Below are positions 51,236 through 59,930 of a DNA stretch of 64,000 nucleotides, piece after piece; position 1 is the first letter of the stretch; every line of letters begins with the position of its first letter. The DNA lies in the NCBI GenBank assembly GCA_043785105.1, contig JAYVXO010000218.1, positions 6,647 to 70,646 of the forward strand, read 5' to 3'. This stretch comes from Fimbriiglobus sp043785105 (lineage in GTDB: Bacteria; Planctomycetota; Planctomycetia; Gemmatales; Gemmataceae). The notes under the pieces were generated by a model. The model saw nothing but the letters and a program-made list of their open reading frames with translations, had not been told where the DNA came from and searched no databases. The translations under genes were made by a program, and so were the position numbers.

Positions 51236-51904
51236 ATGACCATCACCCCACTCGGCGATCAAGCGGCAATCGTGTATTTTGCGGACGAATCCACCGCCGT
51301 GGCGTTCGCTGCGACGGTGCGAGCCAGCAACCCAGCATGGCTGTTCGACGTGGTGCCAGCCTATGCAAGTGTCGGCGTGTTCTTTGATGCGGACCAGATT
51401 CAGTTGCCCGTCGTCGTGGAATGGCTGAAGGCCACGGCGAAGACGATGCCCCGGCACGCCGTGGCAACTCCAGCGCGCCGATTTGTCATTCCCGTCTGTT
51501 ACGAACGGCAGTTGGACTTAGCAAATGTCGCCGACGTGACCGGCTTAACTGCTGAGCAAATCATCACACTGCACACCACGACCGAGTTCACGGTTTACGC
51601 CATCGGGTTCGTGCCAGGGTTTCCCTACATGGGCTACCTGCCGGAACCGTTGCGTGGGGTGCCGCGATTGGCCACCCCCCGGTTACGAGTGGAACCCGGC
51701 AGCGTCGGCTTAACCGGCAAGCAAACCGCCATCTACCCGCTCCCCCGCCCCGGTGGCTGGAACATCATCGGCCGCACCCCGCTCACCATCGTCGATGTCG
51801 CCGACGGCTACTTCCCCCTCCGCGTCGGCGACCGCGTTCAGTTTCAACGCATCGACGAAGCCGAGTACACACGGCAGGAAGGCGACCGATTGGCACCACA
51901 GTAA
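51236..51904 (+). CDS. pxpB: 5-oxoprolinase subunit B
   Basis: Start ATG 51236; 222 residues, MTITPLGDQAAIVYFADEST. Family features: ITPLGDQAAIVYF, RFVIPVCYERQLDLANVADV, VYAIGFVPGFPYMGYLPEPL, VPRLATPRLRVEPGSVGLTG and KQTAIYPLPRPGGWNIIGRT. PxpB works with PxpA and PxpC to hydrolyse pyroglutamate to glutamate with ATP. Here it is isolated: no pxpC or pxpA follows, only a repeat. The partners may be elsewhere. Confidence 0.93.
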   Translation: MTITPLGDQAAIVYFADESTAVAFAATVRASNPAWLFDVVPAYASVGVFFDADQIQLPVVVEWLKATAKTMPRHAVATPARRFVIPVCYERQLDLANVADVTGLTAEQIITLHTTTEFTVYAIGFVPGFPYMGYLPEPLRGVPRLATPRLRVEPGSVGLTGKQTAIYPLPRPGGWNIIGRTPLTIVDVADGYFPLRVGDRVQFQRIDEAEYTRQEGDRLAPQ

Positions 51905-52330
51905 ATTGGTAAGCGTCACGATTGTTAATGGAAAATTTGTTCCCGTTTCCTGGACACTGGTTTTCAACCCCAACGGGGTTGTTCCCTTAGCCCAGGGTTG
52001 AGGAGGCTCTGCGACGATTACCCTGGGTGACTGTTCCCAACACCAGCAGGATTTCGCGTGCGGAGGTTTCCTTCCCACGGCGGAAGCCTCCCAGGGTAAC
52101 GGACCTTCGGCCCGCAACCCTGGGCTAATGGAACAACCCCGTTGGGGTAGAAAACGAAGATCAATAGACAAACTTCCACCAACAAATGTGCCGCTTACCC
52201 CAGTATTTTCATTCTGTTTCGTGCCTTCGTGTTTTCGTGATCCATTTGTCTTCTCTTGGAAACTGTTCACGGGGTCAAATGCCGGAAAACAACGGCGGTT
52301 TCGTACAGCATAAACCTGATTTACCCGGTT
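51905..52330. other. 426-base intergenic stretch with a repeat
   Basis: No gene supported. It holds the inverted repeat at 51966-52149 and, after it, an ordinary AT-mixed stretch ending at the FG-GAP protein's stop codon. Confidence 0.5.
51966..52149. repeat. CAACCCCAACGGGGTTGTTC / TTAGCCCAGGGTTG inverted repeat element
   Basis: Left arm 51966-52000 and right arm 52115-52149 are imperfect inverse copies. Inside are CCCTGGGT and GCCTCCC hairpins. The same TAGCCCAGGGT and CCCCRANGGGG modules form the core of the element at 10688-10904. Confidence 0.75.
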
Positions 52331-54700
52331 TTATCCTACGTAGACGCCGCTTGGCACGCTGACGCTGAACGGGTCGAAGTCTTGGTCGGGGGTGGGGCTG
52401 GAGATGGTGAGGAGGTTGGTAGCTTTGTAAACCCGGACTCGGGCGGTTTCGCCATCGCCGCTGCCGGTTGTGAGGTCGGCGCGACCATCGCCGTCCACGT
52501 CGTTGAGGGCCACCCGAACGCCACCACGCGAACTGGTATCTCCGGCAAAGAAGTTGGCGATTTGGGCCGCGGCGGGGAGGGTGTCGAGTGAACTCAAGTT
52601 CGTTGTCGCAGCGAGCAGTTTCCCGTCATAGATTCGCACTCGTGGCGCACCACCGGGACCGCCGCCGAAGGCCAAATCGGCCACGCCGTCACTGTTAATA
52701 TCACCAGCAGCAATGAACGTTCCGTTGCGCAGTGTCGGTTCAAAGGCGAAGAAGTTTTGCAACTGAGTGGGGCTACCGGACCGCACGGATTTGCCGTCCC
52801 AAATCGTGACGCGCGGGCCGCCGCCGAACCCGGCAGCGACGATAATGTCCGGCACGCCATCACCCGTCACGTCCCCGGCGGCGGGGCGGGCACCACCCCG
52901 GAAGGCCGGGTCGTCGATACCCAAGAAGCGGACGATCTGCGCCGCGTCCAGCTTCAGCCCACTTGTCAGTTTCGCGCCGTCGTAGATTGCCGTGACCGGC
53001 CCGCCGCCTTGGTCGGGTGTCACGATCACGTCGGCCTTGCCATCCCCGTTCAGATCGGCAGTGGCGATGAAGATACCGCCGGTGAATGACGGTTCAAACG
53101 CGGAGAAATCGTTGATGACCAACTTGGTTTTGCCGTCCAACACGACGAACCGCGAACCGCCGCCCGGCCCCACGCCGCCGATGTAATCGGGGACGCCGTC
53201 GCCGTTCACGTCCGCCGTGGCCACCCGCACCGTGCCCGTAAAGTTGGGGAAAAAGTTCAGCGTGTCCGTGGGAATGTAAACGCCGCTAGTGGGGTTCAGT
53301 ACCCGTGCCGTGCCGTTCGCCACCCCACCGGCGAGAATCGGTTGCGGCGCTGTCGGGTTCCCGAACAGCCGTACCACCGCGATGTCACCGAGGAAGTTCG
53401 CGCCGCCGGTGTCCGCGCTGCCCGCCAGAATCACGCGGCCATCGGCTTGCACGGCAACGGCGTTCGCTACGTCGTTGTTACGGCCACCTTGGTTGAACGC
53501 GATCGTCGTTTTGCCACCCGTGCCGAACGTGGTATCGAGCGCCCCATCGGGACTCAACCGGGCTGCCGCGAAATCGCCGTTGGTTGTTGGGGCGATGCCA
53601 CCCGCGAGGACGATGCGGTTATCGGACTGGAGTGCCACCCCGTTGACCGTTGCCAAGTTGCTCCCGCCCGCCGCGAAGTCGATCGTCGAAGCCCCGTTCG
53701 TGCCGAAGGTTTTGTCCACGCTGCCGTCGGTGTTCATCCGCACAACAGCAAACGCGGAACGAGCCTGGGCGTTCGCGGTCCCCGCCACGATTATCTTGCC
53801 GCTACTTTGCAGGGCAACACCACTGGCGCTATCGTCGTTGTTGCCACCGAGGTTGAAGTCAAACGTGGTCTTCCCAGTCGTGGCAAAAGTCTTGTCAAGG
53901 CTACCGTCCGCGTTGAGCCGCACGATTGCAAAGTCGTTTCCGGTGGCCGTGTCGGCGGTCCCGACGATGACGAGTTTGGTGTCGGCTTGCTGCAAGACCG
54001 CCGTAGCGATGTCCGAATTCGACCGCCCCAGATCGAAGCCGACGGTGAGTTTACCATCGACATCAAACGACGTGTCCAAGCTGCCGTTGGTGTTCAACCG
54101 CACCACGCCGAAATCGTACCCGGAGGCCGTCTCGACTTGCCCGACCAACACGATCTTGCCGTCGGCTTGCAGCGTGATTGCCTTGGCACTGTCGTCGTTC
54201 AAGCCGCCTAAGTCGAAGGGAATCGTCGCCTTGCCACCCGTTCCGAACGTCGTGTCGAGCGTGCCATCGGCGTTCAGCCGTGTCACCGCAAAGTCGTTAC
54301 TCGTCGAAGTCGCGTACCCGGCGAGGACGATTTTGCCATCGACTTGAATCGCCACACTCGTGGCCACGGAACTGGTCGCCACGGAGTTGGCGGCGAAGGC
54401 CACGGTGGCTTTCCCGGCGCCGCCAAATGTCGTGTCCAGCGACCCGTCCAAGTTCAACCGCACCGCCGCGAAGTTCGACCCGCCGGTTACGGCCACATCC
54501 CCCACGACCACGATCCGCCCGTTCGACTGAACCGCAATCGCCCGCGCTTCATCCAGGTTCGTGCCCCCCAAGTTGAAGCCGATCTGCACGCGGCCACTAT
54601 TCCCAAAAGTCGAGTCCAGTGTTCCCGCGCTGGCAGGCACGGAGCGGTCTTCCAACCCCATAAGCGCAAGCCGAGCAAACCGATTCGAGGAGATTGCCAT
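52331..54700 (-). CDS. Surface protein: delta-60 repeats and FG-GAP repeats
   Basis: Start ATG 54700 with AAGGA upstream (MAISSNRFARLALMGLEDRS); the frame to 54730 begins with GTG and is less likely. 789 residues. N-terminal LALMGLEDRSVPASA is the planctomycete surface-protein motif. Residues about 27-460 hold eight delta-60/DUF5122-like units (SLDTTFGTGGKTTIAFNQGG, QADGRVILAGSADTGG). About 470-780 holds FG-GAP-like units (ADVNGDGVPDYIGGVGPGGG, ADLNGDGKADVIVTPDQGGG). A beta-propeller-rich extracellular protein; adhesion or binding is inferred. Long identical stretches make it prone to recombination. Confidence 0.88.
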   Translation of the reverse strand: MAISSNRFARLALMGLEDRSVPASAGTLDSTFGNSGRVQIGFNLGGTNLDEARAIAVQSNGRIVVVGDVAVTGGSNFAAVRLNLDGSLDTTFGGAGKATVAFAANSVATSSVATSVAIQVDGKIVLAGYATSTSNDFAVTRLNADGTLDTTFGTGGKATIPFDLGGLNDDSAKAITLQADGKIVLVGQVETASGYDFGVVRLNTNGSLDTSFDVDGKLTVGFDLGRSNSDIATAVLQQADTKLVIVGTADTATGNDFAIVRLNADGSLDKTFATTGKTTFDFNLGGNNDDSASGVALQSSGKIIVAGTANAQARSAFAVVRMNTDGSVDKTFGTNGASTIDFAAGGSNLATVNGVALQSDNRIVLAGGIAPTTNGDFAAARLSPDGALDTTFGTGGKTTIAFNQGGRNNDVANAVAVQADGRVILAGSADTGGANFLGDIAVVRLFGNPTAPQPILAGGVANGTARVLNPTSGVYIPTDTLNFFPNFTGTVRVATADVNGDGVPDYIGGVGPGGGSRFVVLDGKTKLVINDFSAFEPSFTGGIFIATADLNGDGKADVIVTPDQGGGPVTAIYDGAKLTSGLKLDAAQIVRFLGIDDPAFRGGARPAAGDVTGDGVPDIIVAAGFGGGPRVTIWDGKSVRSGSPTQLQNFFAFEPTLRNGTFIAAGDINSDGVADLAFGGGPGGAPRVRIYDGKLLAATTNLSSLDTLPAAAQIANFFAGDTSSRGGVRVALNDVDGDGRADLTTGSGDGETARVRVYKATNLLTISSPTPDQDFDPFSVSVPSGVYVG

Positions 54701-54844
54701 GTTCGTGGTTCCTTGGGACGAAATCGCCACTGTTATCGCACAACTTAACCAGAAACGCCCATTGTAGGGAATGGCGATTTGGTGGGAGAAAGTATGGAGA
54801 ATTGGCTAACTAGGCGATCGAAACACGCTACCGAAATGCAAAAC

Positions 54845-54889
54845 GGCTTGTGGCCGGAGACTACCTCTTGGTGTCTCCGGCCACAAGCC
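54845..54889 (-). terminator. Terminator after the lipoprotein gene
   Basis: GGCTTGTGGCCGGAGAC (54845-54861) and its exact inverse (54873-54889) form a 17-base stem with an 11-base loop. Reading leftward, CGTTTTGCATTT follows. It lies 37 bases beyond the stop at 54926. Confidence 0.8.
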
Positions 54890-54925
54890 ATTTAGGCCGA
54901 CTGAAAACGATAACGCGATCGCCAA

Positions 54926-55387
54926 TCATTTGGGGATCATGATATCGAAGGTGTTCGGCCCTTTTGCGATGGTAGTTGTGAGTCCCGAAGTTTCAGGATT
55001 GAAGAACTTCTCGGGCACGTCAACAAACTTCGGGCCTTCGATCTTCTTGCTCTTAGCCGGGTCCGCAGCTGCGGAGTTTTGTTGCATAATTTTGGTCTGA
55101 AAATCGCCGCGGGCCGCCGAAGTGTTGACCCCGATTTTGACCTCACCGATCGGTACACTGTCCAGCTTGTATTTACCGTTTTCGTTCACTTTGCCCTGGG
55201 AAGTTCCACTGGAGCTTGTGACCAAGATCATGGCAAATTCGAGTTTTTCAGTCCCGAATGTGACGGTGCCTTCAAGAGTTGCCCCAGTATCTGGGAGCCG
55301 ATCTCCTTGACCGGCTCCACAGGACATTATTAGCAGTGCCGAAAATGCAACAATTACCATACTGAACGGACGGACGAACCGAGTCAT
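54926..55387 (-). CDS. Lipoprotein with carboxypeptidase-regulatory-like domain
   Basis: Start ATG 55387 with AGGGGG four bases upstream; 153 residues. The lipobox is LLIMSC (Cys23). A beta-sandwich stretch follows (ATLEGTVTFGTEKLEFAMIL, GTSQGKVNENGKYKLDSVPI, GEVKIGVNTSAARGDF), the layout of a carboxypeptidase-regulatory-like or transthyretin-type domain often seen in planctomycete lipoproteins. The C-terminal roughly 45 residues are Lys/Pro-rich. Its gene lies just downstream of a DUF1559 gene, a frequent neighbour arrangement in this phylum. Confidence 0.82.
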   Translation of the reverse strand: MTRFVRPFSMVIVAFSALLIMSCGAGQGDRLPDTGATLEGTVTFGTEKLEFAMILVTSSSGTSQGKVNENGKYKLDSVPIGEVKIGVNTSAARGDFQTKIMQQNSAAADPAKSKKIEGPKFVDVPEKFFNPETSGLTTTIAKGPNTFDIMIPK

Positions 55388-55420
55388 AGAACCCCCTGGA
55401 ATAGAAAATCGAGGTCATGC

Positions 55421-55453
55421 AAAAAAGGTGGGCAAAGAACGACTTTGCCCACC
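55421..55453 (-). terminator. Intrinsic terminator after the DUF1559 gene
   Basis: GGTGGGCAAAG (55427-55437) and CTTTGCCCACC (55443-55453) form an 11-base stem with loop AACGA. Read leftward, the hairpin is followed by TTTTTT. It separates the DUF1559 gene from the lipoprotein gene. Confidence 0.9.
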
Positions 55454-55481
55454 CCGTGTTTGGTTCAATGAACCGGAGTGG

Positions 55482-56591
55482 TTAGTTGTCCAAGGAGAAA
55501 GTTTCACCACCGTTTGGAGTCACAGCAGCACTCCAAGCGTTAATCGAAATCGACGTGCTGATGTTCCGAACACTACCGTCGCCCAGCAGGCATTGGTTGC
55601 CAGATGACGACAGCGGGTAGATGTTGTAGAAGTTCTGTTGGTTGGCCACAAGTTTACGGCGTGGCGGTTGGAACGTCTCGAATTGATTTGCTCCAAACTT
55701 ACAGGTTCCCTGCCACCATTGGCCGTACTCATCGTCCCAAGTAACACTTGGATCGTTACACGTTGCCCCGAAGAACGGAATGCCGGTTTCAGGCGTATCC
55801 GTCGTGGCCCACATGTTGATCCCACCTTGCTGAGCACCGTTAGAACCTGTAATTCCCCAATCCTTGTAAACCATCGTGCCTTGGCCGGTGACGGCTTGCT
55901 TTTCAATCACAAACATCGTGTTGGAAAGACCATCGGTGATCGACGAAATCTTAGCAGTGCCCGCACCCATGTGCCTCCAGTTCACTTTCCACGCTTCCCA
56001 ACCGACTGCTGCAGTTCCGAAAACTCGGCAGTTTGGTACATAGCTCACGAGAGCCATCTTGAACGGGATGCCGTTGGGATGAGTCGTGTAGGGCCAGGAC
56101 CAATTGACTTCTTTGTAAGGACTGGCGTCAAGCGGCGCGGTGTAGACCTTCGGTAACTCCGTGCCAACAAGTTTCGTCCTGTCGCTCCGACGATTTCCCA
56201 TCAGGTACCACTGATAGCCGGCAAGATCCTTGTACAGGTTATCCTGCTCAACATAGGGCAGCAAACAGTAGAAGAACGAGGTCTTGTCACTGCCTGCCGT
56301 TGCTTGGCTGTAAGGCACATACGGGCCGTTGTACTTGGCCGAGGCTGCCTCGTTGAACGTGGACCACTGGTTGACACAGATTGGTGGGAATGCGCCCATA
56401 GCGTCGTGAGCGCTGTGGATAGCAATACCGATCTGCTTCAGGTTGTTCTGCGATTGGCTACGAGCAGCCGCTTCCCGAACCTTTTGCACGGCGGGCAATA
56501 ATAGCCCAATCAGGATGGCGATGATCGCAATCACCACCAGAAGTTCGATCAGCGTAAACGCGGATCGACGCATCGGGAGAGACCGACGCAT
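55482..56591 (-). CDS. DUF1559 protein with prepilin-type N-terminus
   Basis: Start ATG 56589-56591 with GGAGG six bases upstream (MRRSLPMRRSAFTLIELLVV); the frame upstream to 56726 is AT-rich and not coding. 369 residues. RSAFTLIELLVVIAIIAILI is the prepilin signal and helix. SQNNLKQIGIAIHSAHDAMG, SSITDGLSNTMFVIEKQAVT and QCLLGDGSVRNISTSISINA mark the DUF1559 body. Typical in length and ended by its own T6 terminator. Confidence 0.93.
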   Translation of the reverse strand: MRRSLPMRRSAFTLIELLVVIAIIAILIGLLLPAVQKVREAAARSQSQNNLKQIGIAIHSAHDAMGAFPPICVNQWSTFNEAASAKYNGPYVPYSQATAGSDKTSFFYCLLPYVEQDNLYKDLAGYQWYLMGNRRSDRTKLVGTELPKVYTAPLDASPYKEVNWSWPYTTHPNGIPFKMALVSYVPNCRVFGTAAVGWEAWKVNWRHMGAGTAKISSITDGLSNTMFVIEKQAVTGQGTMVYKDWGITGSNGAQQGGINMWATTDTPETGIPFFGATCNDPSVTWDDEYGQWWQGTCKFGANQFETFQPPRRKLVANQQNFYNIYPLSSSGNQCLLGDGSVRNISTSISINAWSAAVTPNGGETFSLDN

Positions 56592-57087
56592 GGAAGACCT
56601 CCAAGAGAGAGGGGACATAAGTATGGAAAACTGTGGGGGAAAATCCCGCAGGCCATAGCCGCTGATAACGAGAACGGGCGAAAACAAAACTGACTTCAAA
56701 CAGTTATTCGCAACTCGTGCGAACAACTGCGAAAAGTTCGCAAGCTGAGTATTTATACTCTATCGACATGAAAACTTCTTCGACAAGACCACTTGGCTGA
56801 AATAGTCAACCAAATGGGGTTTTGTTCGGAAAATCGACTGAAATGACTGTGGAATTTTATGTGAAGTAATAGTAAAGGAAGCTTAGAATTGTAATATTAT
56901 CATGTTTCTACACTTGCGATTCGGAGAACGACAAAAAGTCACTTTATCTTGCGGCACTCGGCATAAATCATTCTGTTCAGCGAGTGACACAGCATCGCAG
57001 AGTCAATTCCACAAACTGCCCGCCGTGCCACAAAACTCCAACCCGTCGAAGCCTTGCGGGCAATGTGGCGCCGCTTCGGACACTTGG
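56592..57087. other. 496-base AT-richer region upstream of a DUF1559 gene
   Basis: It contains the promoter side of the DUF1559 gene at 56591 and the end of truD. The stretch 56700-56900 is markedly AT-rich, including AATTGTAATATTATC near 56890. No gene is supported; short frames here lack any start signal. Confidence 0.45.
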
Positions 57088-58161
57088 TTATTGCTCATCC
57101 TCGTCGGCGTCGCTATCGGAGCCGGTGTCGGGGTTGGTTTTCATCACTTCGGCTAGCAATATCGTGGCGTAGCAACCGGACGGCAGGGTGAACGTCAGGC
57201 GGAGGCCGTCGGGTTCCCACGTGGAAATGAGGTCATCGAGGTAAATGAGGTTGTGGCGACGGGTGCCGCCCATTAGCTTGCCGAAGCCGTTGAAACTGGC
57301 GAGTGACAGCCGGTTGTCACTCAACACTTTCGCTTCCCGGATGGCCGCGTCACCAGCGGCGGCGAACATGCGGCTGCCGTACATCGGGCCGCCGGTTACG
57401 GTCTCGCGGGTGTCGAACCGGGTCTGTTCAACCGGGACATCCGCCGCGACGAACAGCCCGCCGAACGGCCACTTCATCATCACGTCACCCGCGACCACCG
57501 TCCGTAACAGCCCGTCGCGCATTCGTTGGGCAAGGTAGTCGTTGAACAGGAGCGATTGCACCGCCGACAGCGCGAACTTGTACACGAACGGCCGCAGGCG
57601 TTTCGGCTGGGTGCCGTTCAAACATTGGAAGCCCAGGTCCACCGTGCCGCCGTCCCGGCCGAAGCGTTGTGGGCCGTAAAAGTTCGGCATTCCTAGCGTC
57701 CGCAGTCGGGTCAGGATGGCTTCGGCTTCGGCGACCTTCGACGGATCGGCGCCACGAATCAGGATGCGAAACGTGTTGCCGCGCAGGTGCCCCGGCTTGA
57801 GTTTGTTGGTGTGGCGTTCGACTTTCAGCACCCGAATGCCGTCGCCGTCGATCTTCTTCAACAGCGGTTCCGTTTCCTTCGGCACGCTGACCCATTGCCG
57901 CGTGATCGCGTGCCGATCCTTCAACCCCGCCGTGCCAACGGCCCCGGCGTGCGTCCCGAGTTTCTGCGCAATCGTGCGGGCCAAATGCTCCGGCCCGACG
58001 CTACGCTTCTCCACCCATAAATAAAGATGGTCCCCCGACCCGCACGGCTCGTAGGACGGCACCTCATCAACTTCAAAATCTTCGACCCGGACCTTAATCC
58101 GCCCCCCGACGCCGGGCAAATCAGCGGTCAGTAGTGGCGGCGTGAGTGCGGCGTGGTGAAT
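57088..58161 (-). CDS. truD: tRNA pseudouridine(13) synthase TruD
   Basis: The core reads GGRIKVRVEDFEVDEVPSYE then GSGDHLYLWVEKRSVGPEHL. The catalytic Asp is in GTAGLKDRHAITRQ, with PNFYGPQRFGRDGGTVDLGF and the insertion domain after it. There is no ATG at a sensible place. A TTG (58119) would cut off LLTADLPG, which belongs to the family N-terminus. An ATT at 58159-58161 has AGGAG seven bases upstream and gives about 357 residues starting with I/M-HHAALTPPLLTADLPGV. I therefore use ATT as the likely start. The enzyme converts U13 of tRNA-Glu to pseudouridine. The acidic tail ends DTGSDSDADEDEQ. Confidence 0.88.
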   Translation of the reverse strand: MHHAALTPPLLTADLPGVGGRIKVRVEDFEVDEVPSYEPCGSGDHLYLWVEKRSVGPEHLARTIAQKLGTHAGAVGTAGLKDRHAITRQWVSVPKETEPLLKKIDGDGIRVLKVERHTNKLKPGHLRGNTFRILIRGADPSKVAEAEAILTRLRTLGMPNFYGPQRFGRDGGTVDLGFQCLNGTQPKRLRPFVYKFALSAVQSLLFNDYLAQRMRDGLLRTVVAGDVMMKWPFGGLFVAADVPVEQTRFDTRETVTGGPMYGSRMFAAAGDAAIREAKVLSDNRLSLASFNGFGKLMGGTRRHNLIYLDDLISTWEPDGLRLTFTLPSGCYATILLAEVMKTNPDTGSDSDADEDEQ

Positions 58162-58240
58162 CGGGATACTCCTAAAACAGAATCCAGTAGCGAAGTTCGT
58201 GGCATAATGAAGCTTGCCGAGGAAGCTCGCACTCAGGCAT

Positions 58241-58318
58241 TTTTGACAGGATTTACAGGATTAAACAGGATAGAAAATCGGATTGGAATCCTGTTCAATC
58301 CTGTAAATCCTGTCAAAA
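58241..58318. repeat. TTTTGACAGGATTTACAGGA inverted repeat
   Basis: Left arm 58241-58271 and right arm 58288-58318 are near-perfect inverse copies around a 16-base spacer. They are built from tandem ACAGGATT units. It lies in the 449 bases between truD and a DUF1559 gene, where no gene is supported. The type is known as a short repeat in many bacterial genomes. Confidence 0.75.
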
Positions 58319-58610
58319 GTCTTATCGGTCTTTCTGACCATGGTTGCCGTTACGCGCAATCCGTTGCGTTTGTGGAACTTGAGACTTAAGCGAGTGTCTA
58401 AAGAGGTATTCCGTCCCGGACTGTTCGGTTTCAAGTTCGTAACGGCACGCGGAATTTTGCGATTACCACTTGTACGAATCCGGACGCACAGGTTAAAGTT
58501 ATACTGTATGGTTCTGAAGCGGTCCCGTCGCCAAAGTCGATTGACTATACTCTTGACCGTCGCTTGCCGTACAATGTTATTGTTGCCCATTTTATTTAGG
58601 AGGCCGAATC

Positions 58611-59684
58611 ATGGCTCGTACCCGGACCCGACTTGGGTTCACCCTGATCGAATTGTTGGTGGTGATTGCGATCATCGCCGTGTTAGTCGGGCTACTGCTC
58701 CCCGCCGTCCAGAAGGTCCGCGAATCGGCGGCCCGCGCCAAGTGCCAAAACAACATGCGGCAACTCGGGTTGTCGATCATGAACTTTGAAAGCGCGAACC
58801 AACGATTGCCAGCCGGGGGTATGAACTACGGTTGGAACCCAGGAGCCCCTGCGGGTGGACCGGCTCAAAACATTTCCGGTCTAGTGTTCCTTCTCGCGGG
58901 CATTGAGCAAACGTCAATTGATTCGGTTCTCGTGAAGCAAGTGGCGTTCTGCACAGTCCCCCCGACAAACGGTAGCATCTTGAATCTGGGTGTAGCACCA
59001 AATGATTACACAAAAAATCTGGCGCAACTTCCGAACGAAATCCCGACCTTCCGCTGCCCGTCGGATAACGGTGAACCGGCCATCCCTGCCAACACACCTT
59101 ACAGCCCTTCAACGTCCAGCACCGGCATCAAAACGAACTACGACTTCGTCACCAGCGCCTACGAAACGGCACAGTGGAACTACTCCGCCAACACCGGCCC
59201 CGCCTTCTCGACCTCGCCTTGGAGCCTGCCGGGCAAAGCGAAATATGCGTTCGGCATGAACAGCCGCGTTCGGATCGACGACATGAAAGACGGCACGTCG
59301 AATACGATGTTGATGGCCGAAACCACGATGACCTCCGACCCGACGACGGCAGGCGTGGGTTACGCTTACGGCACTGCGACGAGTGGCCTGCCGCTCTCGG
59401 CACTTGGTAGCTCAACGCAAGTCAAGTTCCCGCAGTACCTCGCCTGGGGCTACCGCGGCAGTTGGATGTACGGGATCGACATTGCCGTTGGGATCAACTC
59501 GTTCGTCCCTAGGGCCGCGGGCGTTCTGAAGGTCGGTGGCACCGCGGGCAGCCTCCACAGCGGCGGCATCAACGTGACGATGGGCGACGGCTCGGTCCGG
59601 TTCATCCGGACCGATGTGAACCCGCAGATCCTATTCGGCAGCGCGACGATCGCAGGTGGCGAAACGATCAATCTCGATAGCTAA
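58611..59684 (+). CDS. DUF1559 protein with prepilin-type N-terminus
   Basis: Start ATG 58611 with AGGAGG about seven bases upstream; 357 residues, MARTRTRLGFTLIELLVVIA. The prepilin helix is followed by LLPAVQKVRESAARAKCQNN, MRQLGLSIMNFESANQRLPA and MKDGTSNTMLMAETTMT. The closing LHSGGINVTMGDGSVRFIRT is the family's H-X-DG box. All hallmarks intact. Monocistronic, ended by the hairpin at 59711-59738. Confidence 0.94.
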   Translation: MARTRTRLGFTLIELLVVIAIIAVLVGLLLPAVQKVRESAARAKCQNNMRQLGLSIMNFESANQRLPAGGMNYGWNPGAPAGGPAQNISGLVFLLAGIEQTSIDSVLVKQVAFCTVPPTNGSILNLGVAPNDYTKNLAQLPNEIPTFRCPSDNGEPAIPANTPYSPSTSSTGIKTNYDFVTSAYETAQWNYSANTGPAFSTSPWSLPGKAKYAFGMNSRVRIDDMKDGTSNTMLMAETTMTSDPTTAGVGYAYGTATSGLPLSALGSSTQVKFPQYLAWGYRGSWMYGIDIAVGINSFVPRAAGVLKVGGTAGSLHSGGINVTMGDGSVRFIRTDVNPQILFGSATIAGGETINLDS

Positions 59685-59710
59685 CGCAACAGCATTGATG
59701 ACACAACTCT

Positions 59711-59738
59711 GCGGGGCTGGCGTTCGCGCCGGCCCCGC
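59711..59738 (+). terminator. Terminator hairpin after DUF1559
   Basis: GCGGGGCTGGCG pairs with CGCCGGCCCCGC (12 pairs, one of them T-G) across a TTCG loop. The loop is a stable UUCG-type tetraloop. CTCTGCTTTCC follows. Confidence 0.75.
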
Positions 59739-59800
59739 TCTGCTTTCCGGGGTCACTTCGTCGTAAGATGCTAAACGGTGATCTGCGTTTTGGCATTCCC

Positions 59801-59885
59801 GGCGAACCGGCGACGTGAGTCGCCTGGGTGAAACCTTCCTGGCGATTGTGGCAGTCCGCCCGGCAGCTTACGCAGCCGGTTCGCC
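59801..59885 (+). promoter_or_regulatory. Candidate structured leader upstream of leuC
   Basis: GGCGAACCGGC (59801-59811) pairs perfectly with GCCGGTTCGCC (59875-59885). It encloses 63 bases that themselves contain GTCGCC...GGCGAT pairing. The structure ends 45 bases before the leuC start. I cannot match it to a known riboswitch or leader; it is only a possible attenuator. Confidence 0.35.
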
Positions 59886-59930
59886 TGGCACAGCCTACCC
59901 GAGTGACTGATTTTGGCCTGGAGTTTTGCT

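Noticed and set aside
52081..52149. Possible CRISPR-like spacing in repeat-rich gaps
   Set aside because: Repeats are inverted and unevenly spaced, with no identical units separated by unique spacers and no cas genes.
53289..54347. 352-codon plus-strand frame
   Set aside because: Antisense of the delta-60/FG-GAP protein; long only because of that gene's repeated codons.
56902..57156. 84-codon frame beside truD
   Set aside because: No start signal; overlaps the 3' end of truD on the opposite strand.
58153..58389. 78-codon frame through the ACAGGATT repeat
   Set aside because: Created by the inverted repeat; no ribosome binding site or homology pattern.
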